Assembly: GCA_029555025.1 (NCBI GenBank)
Contig: JAKPTZ010000017.1
Span: 79,967 to 143,966, forward strand
Direction: 5' to 3'
Source: Deltaproteobacteria bacterium
Lineage (GTDB): Bacteria > Myxococcota_A > UBA9042 > DTJE01
Length of the DNA: 64,000 bases
Part shown: positions 17,621-25,018 of the stretch, piece after piece
How positions within the stretch are numbered: the first letter of the stretch is position 1
Layout of the letters: every line of letters begins with the position of its first letter
Made by a program: the position numbers and the translations under genes
Notes under the pieces: model-generated
Databases searched by the model: none
Told to the model about the DNA's origin: nothing
The model's input: the letters and a program-made list of their open reading frames with translations, nothing else

Positions 17621-18194
17621 CAAGCGCCGGCAGATTGACCGCATCAACGATTACGTGCATCGCGACAGGCGCGACAAGCGATCCGGTCATCATGTAAAGG
17701 CCCCCGGCCGCCAGCCCGCCAGCCAGGGCGAACAACCCCCACAGAACCAGCCCGCGCCTGAACAGGCCGTGAACGGCGGCAAACAGGACGGAAGTCACGC
17801 CAAAAGCCCACCACCTGCCAACCATCGATTCCACGAGGGACCAGAGTGCGCCACGGAAGACAAGCTCCTCGGAAACACCTGCCATCACGGCCAGGACAAG
17901 CGCGCCGGCGGGCGAAAGTTCCTTTGTGGCGGAAGCAAGGACGGATGCCATTCGCCGGCCCGAGGCGGAAAAAAATACCAGAAGCCATGAAGCAATGATC
18001 AGAATTGCGGCAACCGCCGCGCCGGCAAGAACGGACACGGCCCAGGATCGGGCATCGGCGGGAAACGCCGCAAAGCCGAAAATCCGGGGAAAAGCCCGGG
18101 CGGCGGCGGCCGATAGAATGCCCGCGACGGCATAAAAGACCAGCCCCGCGACGAGCAGCCGCCAACGACCCGGCCTGTTCCCGGATTCACCCAT
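17577..18194 (-). CDS. CPBP-family intramembrane glutamic protease (CAAX-like), possible myxosortase
   Basis: A 205-residue membrane protein with the ABI/CPBP signature: EELVFR (Glu109, Glu110, Arg114), AVHGLF (His142) and MHVIVDAVN (His180, Asp184, Asn187), set in about six helices. CPBP proteases cut within membranes. Some members, the myxosortases, have been proposed to process MYXO-CTERM tails. Three such tails occur in this window (2-757, 7154-8959, 51588-53186), so that role is worth testing, but many CPBP proteins do other things. The ATG at 18194 overlaps the end of the upstream nucleotidyltransferase by 8 bases; upstream in-frame ATGs exist without better ribosome sites. The 3' end overlaps lnt by 44 bases, tail to tail. 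Confidence 0.85.
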   Translation of the reverse strand: MGESGNRPGRWRLLVAGLVFYAVAGILSAAAARAFPRIFGFAAFPADARSWAVSVLAGAAVAAILIIASWLLVFFSASGRRMASVLASATKELSPAGALVLAVMAGVSEELVFRGALWSLVESMVGRWWAFGVTSVLFAAVHGLFRRGLVLWGLFALAGGLAAGGLYMMTGSLVAPVAMHVIVDAVNLPALVMRGGAGRRQAQES

Positions 18195-19203
18195 TGTTCT
18201 TAACCGGCCCATCGGGAAGGGCAATACCAGAGAACTTGCCGGATACCACCGCACCTGCCATCACAACGGCATTGCCGACATCCGAACCCGGCATTATCCG
18301 GCCGCTGCAAGTGACGTTCGGGCCGATCGTCGCGCCGGTTCCAACCCATGCGCCATCGGAAACGAAGGCCGGACCGTGAAACACAACGTCCGAATCGATC
18401 CGGGCCCGACCGGATACGAATACCGACGGGCCAATTTCGGGAGGCACGGGGAATCCCCTTCGGGAAAGCAGCATCGGGGCCGCCGGTATTGCCCTTGAAC
18501 ACAGATCGAGATAGCTGCCGATTGTCCCGATGTCGCAATACCACGTGTCGTCGAATTCAACGGAGGCAGGCCTTATTCCAAGCCTCAAGGCCGGGATCAA
18601 TCCGTCACCGACCAGGCACGGACTGAAAGAGTCGTCGCCGCGCCTGGCAACGGTGTCACGGAGAATCTCCAGAATCTGCGGGCCAACGACTGAAACGCCA
18701 CCATAAACGACCTTCCTGCCGCCGCCGGGCGCCGGCAGTCCACGAAGGGCCGACACGGAACCGTCGGGCGCCAGTTCAACCCTTCGTTCCGACGGGTCAA
18801 GGCGCGAGCCGTCCAGCACCCCAAGCACCGTCCGGGCCGATGCCCCGACAAGCCGCCCGATGTCCCAGTCGCTGAAGATGTCGCCGTTGTGGACAAGAAC
18901 GCCATCCGAATCGCCAATCAAGTCAAGGGCCCTGACCAGCGCACCTCCGGTTCCGAGAACCCTTTCCTCGTGCGAATAGGTGATCCCGACACCCAGCCGC
19001 GAACCGTCCCCGAGCACGCCGACCACGGATTCGGGAATATGGTGAAGGTTGACAACCAGCTCGGTCACGCCGGCATTTCGCAACCCGGCAACCACCCACT
19101 CGACAAGCGGCATTCCAAGCACTGGAAATGCCGGCTTCGCGATTCGGGCGGAATAGGGGAGCAGCCTTGTGCCGAGCCCGGCCGCCAGTATGAACCCCTT
19201 CAT
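18187..19203 (-). CDS. Sugar-1-phosphate nucleotidyltransferase, MurU-like with a C-terminal left-handed beta-helix
   Basis: Residues 1-235 are a nucleotidyltransferase: ILAAGLGTRLLPYS (nucleotide loop), KPAFPVLGMPL, GTGGAL and VHNGDIFSD. Residues ~255-338 have hexapeptide-repeat character (IGPSVFVSGRARIDSDVVFHG, then GTGATIGPNV), forming a left-handed beta-helix. MurU makes UDP-MurNAc from MurNAc-1-phosphate in cell-wall recycling and works with the kinase AmgK. The gene 2 bases upstream encodes an AmgK-like kinase, which supports the role. Known MurU is shorter and lacks the helix domain, so another sugar (mannose, heptose, GlcNAc) remains possible. Its stop overlaps the start of the CPBP gene. 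Confidence 0.8.
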   Translation of the reverse strand: MKGFILAAGLGTRLLPYSARIAKPAFPVLGMPLVEWVVAGLRNAGVTELVVNLHHIPESVVGVLGDGSRLGVGITYSHEERVLGTGGALVRALDLIGDSDGVLVHNGDIFSDWDIGRLVGASARTVLGVLDGSRLDPSERRVELAPDGSVSALRGLPAPGGGRKVVYGGVSVVGPQILEILRDTVARRGDDSFSPCLVGDGLIPALRLGIRPASVEFDDTWYCDIGTIGSYLDLCSRAIPAAPMLLSRRGFPVPPEIGPSVFVSGRARIDSDVVFHGPAFVSDGAWVGTGATIGPNVTCSGRIMPGSDVGNAVVMAGAVVSGKFSGIALPDGPVKNNG

Positions 19204-19205
19204 CT

Positions 19206-20246
19206 TCAGAAATGCTCCGGAAGGTACCTTTTCAGAACCGCCCTGGCCTGAGCGTACTCGGGAAGATGATCGAACGCCTCGGCCACGTACGCAAGCGACT
19301 GCGGTATGTTTGGAAGGAACTTGGGATTTCCCTTGACCCGGTCTATGAACACGAACCGCCCCGCATCCTTCAACTTGCGCTGCAAGGCCTGCAGGTGGAA
19401 AAGGCGCCGGATTTCTTTAATATCGGGAATCCATGGCATCAACGGCCTGCCGACCTCGTGATAATACGAAAGAAAATCGTCAACTTCCGAAGGACTGAAT
19501 TTCACGTAGGAATCACGGAGCAGGGCCACCAGGTCATAAATAAAGGGGCCGACAAGCGCGTCCTGAAAATCGATGACCCTCATCCGGCCATCCTTGATCA
19601 TCAGATTTCGACTCTGGTAATCCCGATGCACGAACCCCTGGCGCATCGCCGTCAACCTGGATGTTACATCCTGGAAGAACGCCTTCAATAACGCCGAGTC
19701 GGCCGCATCCGGCTCTCGCCCGCACATCTCGACCAATCCCCACTCGCGGAAGTGATCGAATTCCCACATCAGCAGATCGGCATCGAACGACCGCTTGAAG
19801 GCAACATTCGAAGGGTCGGGATTGAGAAAGGCCCAGTACTGCATGTCAACAAGCACGTCGATGGCCCATCGGTACAGGTCACGACGGTTTCCGCCCGCCG
19901 CAAGAGCCCGTTCGAGCGTGACGTCGCCAAGATCCTCGAGCACCAGGAAACCGGCATCAAGGTCTGTAACCAGGATTTCCGGAACCGCGACATTGCCCCG
20001 CGAAAGATAATCGGCCACGTCACAGAAAGGAAGTCGCCTTGAAGCCCCCCCCGACGGCCCTTCCTCGCTTGAAAAGGGCTCGGCGGCAAGCTTCATGACC
20101 ATGAACCGGCCGGGGCCGGAAAGCCTGAAATATGACCTGTTTGAAGCGTCGCCGGGAAGCCTCGTCACTTCCCAGCCGACGGGAACGGTTCCGCCTGAAA
20201 AATCCCGAAATGCACGCGCCGCATCTTCACCGGATCCCGACATCAT
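19206..20246 (-). CDS. AmgK-like anomeric sugar kinase (aminoglycoside phosphotransferase fold)
   Basis: A 346-residue kinase. The opening LPGDASNRSYFRL is the hallmark of AmgK-type enzymes that phosphorylate MurNAc/GlcNAc at carbon 1. HRDYQSRNLMI (catalytic loop), VIDFQDALVGP (metal loop) and YDLVALLRDSYV follow in the expected order. In peptidoglycan recycling AmgK and MurU bypass de novo UDP-MurNAc synthesis, and the next gene (2 bases on) is MurU-like. The ATG at 20246 has GGGG 5 bases upstream; the ATG at 20243 is nearly as good, and farther upstream ATGs lack sites. Final substrate cannot be proven from sequence. Confidence 0.85.
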   Translation of the reverse strand: MMSGSGEDAARAFRDFSGGTVPVGWEVTRLPGDASNRSYFRLSGPGRFMVMKLAAEPFSSEEGPSGGASRRLPFCDVADYLSRGNVAVPEILVTDLDAGFLVLEDLGDVTLERALAAGGNRRDLYRWAIDVLVDMQYWAFLNPDPSNVAFKRSFDADLLMWEFDHFREWGLVEMCGREPDAADSALLKAFFQDVTSRLTAMRQGFVHRDYQSRNLMIKDGRMRVIDFQDALVGPFIYDLVALLRDSYVKFSPSEVDDFLSYYHEVGRPLMPWIPDIKEIRRLFHLQALQRKLKDAGRFVFIDRVKGNPKFLPNIPQSLAYVAEAFDHLPEYAQARAVLKRYLPEHF

Positions 20247-20375
20247 CCAAACCCCGAAAGATTCACGCAGAGCATAACGCATTCGGGCCGCGACCGGAAA
20301 ACGCATGGCGCCCGGGGACACGAAGCTGTGCCTGCAATGAAGTGTTACGTCAGGCTGTCGGGGGTAATATCAGCG

Positions 20376-23300
20376 TCAGTTAAAAAGGCCGGCGTCGGCG
20401 ATCGCCTGTTCCATGATGGCGATGCGGTCTTCAAGATCACGGATGGTTTCCGCCTGACGATTGATCTTGTCGTCAAGGTACTTGCTGGCAACCAGCAGGA
20501 AACCGACCGAGTCGTTGGCGTACCATCCATCACCGCCGTTGGTGATGATTTCCGGCATTTCGTCGAGAATCAGACCGATGTGCGGGACGTTACGGATGAA
20601 CATCTTATCGGTGCTCTCGTTGGCCTCGGCCGCGGCGACTTCGTGATTGTAGAGGAAGGTTGCCGGCTTAATCTGCTGCAGCGCCTTGCCGATGGAATCC
20701 ATGTCGCGCTTGTTCAGATAACGGATGTCCTTCTTCAGCTCACGATTCGACGTCCAGACGCTGTTGATCGAGTACATGAACGCGAAGCGCTTTCCGGACA
20801 TGCCGACCGCGCCCTGGCCGTCGGTATGCGGAATGATGCTCGTATTTCCGTACATGCGGATACCGGTGCCCCAGTCGCCGTTACCGACGACGAACAGGCC
20901 GTTCGTTCCATCGATGCGCAGACCCTGATGGACACGCAGGTAATACGTCGAGATGTACTGGGAGTAGATCTCGTAGGCGTTGGAAGTGTTACCGGCGTCC
21001 ATGACGCAGGTCGGGCTGACGCTGTCAACCATCGACGGCGCCTTGAAGGTGCCGACGACTTCGGTCGTGCCGCCGCTCTGATCCCAGTTCAGCAGCAGGC
21101 GCTTGTCGGTGGAACCGGAGTTGATCACCAGGTATCCGCCGTTGGTCCGGAAGGACGGGATGCCGGCCGAAACGTTGCCGTTAAGGCTGAAGACCATCCT
21201 GTCGTTTCCGGCAAAGCGCATCAGAACGAAAGCCGACCCGTTCGGTGCCGGGCTGATGTAAAGGTTCGTGCCGGAGGATGCGAACTGGCCGTAACCGTTG
21301 GGCGGGTCACCCTGCCAGGAACCGGTGGTTCTGAAGCTGTTGCCGTAATGAACATTGAAGTAAGACGCGCTGCTGGGATCCAGGTAGTATCCCGTCGCAC
21401 CGTCGTTCCACTGGGTATCGAAAGCGTACGTTGTTCCGTTGATGTAGTTGGTCGTCGTGCCGGTCGCGGGAAGCTGAACGGTGTTCGTTTCCAGGGTCGC
21501 GATCTTGCTGTGGGAAGCGGGATCGACCACATACGCGCCGGAATCTTCATCAACCAGGGACTTTGCCTTCAACGTTCCGTGGATCGTCATGATGTTCGAT
21601 CCGCAGGTCGTTCCATAGACATCGATAAGACCGCAGGCGTTCTTGGCGATGTAAAGGGTCTCGCCGTTGGCCGCGTCGATGCTGCTGGTGTAAAGCGACA
21701 TCGTCCCGCCGCCGTTCGTCTTCAAACCATAGTAGTTATTGGTTCGAAGCTGGAAGTTGGACGCGTTGATAGTGTTCATCACAGAGGTCGCCTGGGGATC
21801 CGCGTACCAGTTCGGCGAACCGGTGACATCGACGAACTTCTGGGCCCAGACTTCACCCGCGGTCACCTTGCCGGTGGTCGTGAGCTGGAGGGCCGGGTTC
21901 AGGTCAGCGCCGGTGATGGTGCCGTCATAAATGTCGTTGGTCGTGACCGTTCCGTCGGCAATATCCGTGGTGTCAACGCAGCCGGTGCAGGAAAGCGCGC
22001 CGTCCATCTGGACGGAGCCGGCGTGATACGCGTTGCCGTTCGCGAACAGGCGGTGCCTGGCGCCGGTGTAGGCGCCGGTGCCTTCGATTTCGAAGTACGA
22101 ACCGGAACCGGCCGCGGCCTGGCCGAGGGAAAGCCTGATCTGGGCATTGCCGTCGCCGCCGGTCGAAACTTCCTGCAGGCGGGCCGGATACGAACCGGGA
22201 TTGTCGCTGCCGTCGAGGAAGTCGATGTACTTGCCGTCGCCGAGGGTCAGGTGATCAATGCCCTGCTCGAAGTACTGATCTCCGTGGTTGTGATCCTTCT
22301 GGGCAACCTGGGTCCAGTCGGGCGTGATCGAACCGGATGAAATCGCGATGCCGGAGCCGATTTTCACGACGCCGAGGTCGGTCGTGGTCGCGGTGGTGAT
22401 CTTCGAGCCCGTGATCGGGCCGGTGATGTCGGCATTGACAATCGTGCCGTCGCTGATGTCGCCGCTGTCAACGCAGCCGACGCACAGCAGGTCGTTGGCC
22501 GGGCCACCCTTGGTGGCGGAAGCGGCCCAGTTGAAATCGACTTCGTTGGTGCTGACGCAGGCGCTGCCGCAGGCAAGGCCGGTCGCGTCGCCACCCCGGG
22601 AGGTCGAATTCGCGTAATTGAAGTTGACTTCGGTTGATGCGATGCAGTTCGTGCAGGCCACGTCCGATGCCGGACCGCCCTCGCTGGTCGAGCCAGCGTA
22701 GTTGAACTGCACTTCACCGGAGCCGACGCAGTCGGTGCAGGCCAGATCGACGGCAGCGCCGCCCTTCGTGGCGCCGGCCGCGTACTGGAACGATACTTCG
22801 CCGGCCTCGACGCAGCCGCCGGGAATCGCAAGGCAGTCCAGGTTTGCCGACGGGCCGCCCTTCGTGGTGCCAAGCGCGTAATTGAAACCGGCTTCAAGGT
22901 CGGAAACGCACGGCCCCGAGCAGTTCAGATCCGCGGCAGGCCCGCCCTTCGACGTACCGAGCGCGTAGTTCACGCCGAGCTGGGTGTCGCCGACCGCGCC
23001 GGTGCCGATCTTTACCGTTGTCACGGCGCCGGTGGCCAGGTCGTTCGTCGTTACCTGTCCGTCCTCGATGTTACCGGTCTTGACCGAATTCGCGCCCAGC
23101 TTCGAATTGCTGATCGCGCCATCGGCGATGTTGCCGTTCTGAACCTGGCCGGCGCCGATGTTATTGGTCGTGATGGATCCGGCGGCGATGTCGCCGGGTG
23201 CCCCGCCCGAAACGCAGCCGTTGCAGTTCACGTCGGTGGCGGGACCGCCACGCGTCGTACTGCCCGCGTACGGGAACGATACTTCATTGTCGCCGATGCA

Positions 23301-23729
23301 GCCGACGCAGTTCACGTCGGTCGCGGCGCCAAGAAGTTCGTCCGCCTGTTCCGCGTGTTCGGCCTGGATGGCGAACCCGACGGATGTCAGCGGGATGCGG
23401 GCCAGTTCGGCGTCACTGCCGACCTGGATGCCCAGATAGGCGGCCGTCCTGTTGACGAATGCCGTTGCCGGGCAGGTGACCGACGTGTTGAACACGCCGC
23501 CGGTCACGGAGATGCTGGTGATGTTCTGACACAGAACAGCACCGCCTCCGATCGCATCGTAAATCGTGAACTTGACCGAATACGTTCCGGTTACAACTTC
23601 ACCGCCCACGTTTCTCAAGACACCCTGGATATTGATGCCGTGAGGAACGGCATCAAGGGCCAGCGCGCCTGGGACGTACAGTCCGGCAAAAAGCACGGCT
23701 GCAGCCACGTACTTGAGAAGCGACTTCAT
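20376..23729 (-). CDS. Large surface protein with Cys-pair repeats and a C-terminal S74 intramolecular chaperone domain
   Basis: A 1117-residue exported protein with signal peptide MKSLLKYVAAAVLFAGLYV. After a ~110-residue beta domain come at least eight repeats of ~28 residues, roughly YAxSTxxGGPAxDLxCxxCV followed by three residues and EVxF; DNA 22480-23320. Short Thr/Asn/Gly repeats (GNIADGAISNSKL type) interrupt and follow them, as in tail fibres. The long middle is beta-rich. The end (from ~991) is an endosialidase-type S74 domain: TSNRELKKDIRYL with the likely self-cleavage Ser994, KPATFLYN, HIGLILDEMP, and a coiled coil (DDKINRQAETIRDLEDRI). Such domains help trimers fold and then release. 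The ATG at 23729 has GGAGG 8 bases upstream. Probably a trimeric adhesin or fibre; no phage genes are near. Confidence 0.85.
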   Translation of the reverse strand: MKSLLKYVAAAVLFAGLYVPGALALDAVPHGINIQGVLRNVGGEVVTGTYSVKFTIYDAIGGGAVLCQNITSISVTGGVFNTSVTCPATAFVNRTAAYLGIQVGSDAELARIPLTSVGFAIQAEHAEQADELLGAATDVNCVGCIGDNEVSFPYAGSTTRGGPATDVNCNGCVSGGAPGDIAAGSITTNNIGAGQVQNGNIADGAISNSKLGANSVKTGNIEDGQVTTNDLATGAVTTVKIGTGAVGDTQLGVNYALGTSKGGPAADLNCSGPCVSDLEAGFNYALGTTKGGPSANLDCLAIPGGCVEAGEVSFQYAAGATKGGAAVDLACTDCVGSGEVQFNYAGSTSEGGPASDVACTNCIASTEVNFNYANSTSRGGDATGLACGSACVSTNEVDFNWAASATKGGPANDLLCVGCVDSGDISDGTIVNADITGPITGSKITTATTTDLGVVKIGSGIAISSGSITPDWTQVAQKDHNHGDQYFEQGIDHLTLGDGKYIDFLDGSDNPGSYPARLQEVSTGGDGNAQIRLSLGQAAAGSGSYFEIEGTGAYTGARHRLFANGNAYHAGSVQMDGALSCTGCVDTTDIADGTVTTNDIYDGTITGADLNPALQLTTTGKVTAGEVWAQKFVDVTGSPNWYADPQATSVMNTINASNFQLRTNNYYGLKTNGGGTMSLYTSSIDAANGETLYIAKNACGLIDVYGTTCGSNIMTIHGTLKAKSLVDEDSGAYVVDPASHSKIATLETNTVQLPATGTTTNYINGTTYAFDTQWNDGATGYYLDPSSASYFNVHYGNSFRTTGSWQGDPPNGYGQFASSGTNLYISPAPNGSAFVLMRFAGNDRMVFSLNGNVSAGIPSFRTNGGYLVINSGSTDKRLLLNWDQSGGTTEVVGTFKAPSMVDSVSPTCVMDAGNTSNAYEIYSQYISTYYLRVHQGLRIDGTNGLFVVGNGDWGTGIRMYGNTSIIPHTDGQGAVGMSGKRFAFMYSINSVWTSNRELKKDIRYLNKRDMDSIGKALQQIKPATFLYNHEVAAAEANESTDKMFIRNVPHIGLILDEMPEIITNGGDGWYANDSVGFLLVASKYLDDKINRQAETIRDLEDRIAIMEQAIADAGLFN

Positions 23730-24121
23730 CTGGGTCACCTCCAGTCCTGAAACTTCATTGTCATCAACGTACCACCGTCGGCATGCCAGCCGGCAGCAAC
23801 CCCCGGGAGACCATTTTTCGCCAATTATCGCCACGTGGTATGCATTATTTTCATAACAACGCACGCCACATCCACGTCCTGAAAAACCAAAAAACCGAGA
23901 TTTCAAGGCTTTACAGGGCGCGGGACGACTCAAGCGAAAGTCGACCCCACACCGAGTTCATATTTTAGCACTCTTCGTGCCATGCTGCACCAGATCTTTT
24001 TTATTTCGCACGGATTTGCCAAAACGTTTCTACAGGTCGGCCCGTCCAACCGGATTTGACATCATTTGACATAAGGGGGCCGTCAAATCTATCCTCGCGA
24101 CAGGCTTTCGGGGAGGTGCCC
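23730..24121. other. 392-base intergenic region, AT-richer, between two divergent genes
   Basis: It separates the S74 surface-protein gene (leftward) from a lipoprotein gene (rightward). The middle (about 23830-24030) is clearly more AT-rich than the surroundings, with several A/T runs. Near 23974-23993 there is a small GTGC/GCAC stem followed by a T-run on the plus strand, but no gene ends there. The right end holds the TTTGAC boxes listed separately. I could not fix a promoter for the S74 gene and saw no coding frame with a ribosome site. Confidence 0.6.
24054..24095 (+). promoter_or_regulatory. Promoter with two direct and one inverted ATTTGAC box
   Basis: ATTTGAC occurs at 24054-24060 and again at 24064-24070, exactly ten bases (one helical turn) apart, and inverted as GTCAAAT at 24082-24088. 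The second copy includes TTGACA (24066-24071), followed after 18 bases by TATCCT (24090-24095), a fair promoter for the lipoprotein gene at 24122. The spacing and orientation suggest an operator overlapping the promoter. Confidence 0.45.
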
Positions 24122-25018
24122 ATGCGCCGATTTCTTCAGGTTGCGGCGGGAAACACGGGGACGTTGGCCATGATTGCCGCGTTGGCGGCCCTGAGTATAG
24201 GGTGCGGCGGGGATCGCCGGCCGGAAAAGACGCCACCGGCCCAGGCCGGCGAAGGCCCTGCGGAAAAGGCTCCCGCCCCGGACGACGACGCGAAGCCCGA
24301 CAGCAGGCAGAACAAGGCAGGCCCCAGGGTATCGGCAAAAGCGGATCAGAAGGCGGATAAGCCGACGGCCACGGATTCTCAGGCGGTTCCCGGCCCGGCA
24401 GACATGGCGGCGAAGCCGGAAATCCGCGTCGAGCAGCCGCAAGCGGCCAGGAATCCCGGACAGGTTCAGGCCGCGGAACCAGTTTCCGCGACAACCGCCC
24501 CGGCCGCACAGACTGCCGCCGCTGGTCAGGCGCCCGCGCCGGGAGCCTCGAACCCGGCCGATTCCCCCCAGCCCGTGCCGAAGCCTGATCCCTCCAGGCC
24601 GCCACTGCCAGATCCAAGACTTCTGCTGACGATGACCGACGTGGCGGCAATCGCCCCTGCCAGGGCCAGATTCCAGCGCGCCCCGCTTGCCGGTGCTCCG
24701 CGGACGGAAGACTCCGACGCGATCCTTTACCGGCCCGAAAAGGGAAACGGCTTCGGATTCTCGCTTCAGATATTCCGCAGCCGAAACGCGCTGGAAACCA
24801 GGAAGCGCTTCGATTCGCTCCTGGCGTCATATCCTTCGGCCCAGGAAATCGCTTCCGTATCCGGGAAGACTTTCTTTTCCTACTGGGGCGACACGATTCA
24901 CATCGGGTTCGTCCAGCCCTCGCGCAACCTGACAGCCATCGTATCCTGCGGCAGGGATTTCTGTGACAGCGACAAGTTGATGGAACTATCGACGAAAATC
25001 GCCGAACGCCTGCGCTAG
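24122..25018 (+). CDS. Lipoprotein with a Pro/Ala-rich linker and a small C-terminal domain
   Basis: A 298-residue lipoprotein: the signal peptide ends in LSIGC, giving a lipid-anchored Cys with Gly-Gly after it. Residues ~30-165 are a flexible Ala/Pro/Lys/Gln/Asp-rich linker, long enough to cross a periplasm or peptidoglycan layer. Residues ~175-298 form a folded domain (LLLTMTDVAAIAPARARFQ, then FGFSLQIFRSRNALETRKRF and a Cys pair in VSCGRDFC) of no family I recognise. The ATG at 24122 has a strong GGGGAGG site. The 3' end overlaps the convergent recD2 by 4 bases. Confidence 0.75.
   Translation: MRRFLQVAAGNTGTLAMIAALAALSIGCGGDRRPEKTPPAQAGEGPAEKAPAPDDDAKPDSRQNKAGPRVSAKADQKADKPTATDSQAVPGPADMAAKPEIRVEQPQAARNPGQVQAAEPVSATTAPAAQTAAAGQAPAPGASNPADSPQPVPKPDPSRPPLPDPRLLLTMTDVAAIAPARARFQRAPLAGAPRTEDSDAILYRPEKGNGFGFSLQIFRSRNALETRKRFDSLLASYPSAQEIASVSGKTFFSYWGDTIHIGFVQPSRNLTAIVSCGRDFCDSDKLMELSTKIAERLR

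Noticed and set aside
20328..22340. 670-codon frame opposite the S74 surface protein
   Set aside because: Antisense to a repeat-rich gene with strong signal peptide, ribosome site and S74 domain; Val/Arg-rich shadow.
22480..23320. Repeats that might be read as a CRISPR array
   Set aside because: The periodicity is ~84 bases in one coding frame and varies at the DNA level; it encodes the Cys-pair protein repeats.
23970..24005. Small GTGC/GCAC stem followed by a T-run on the plus strand
   Set aside because: No gene ends before it on that strand, the stem is only four pairs and the T-run is seven bases away.
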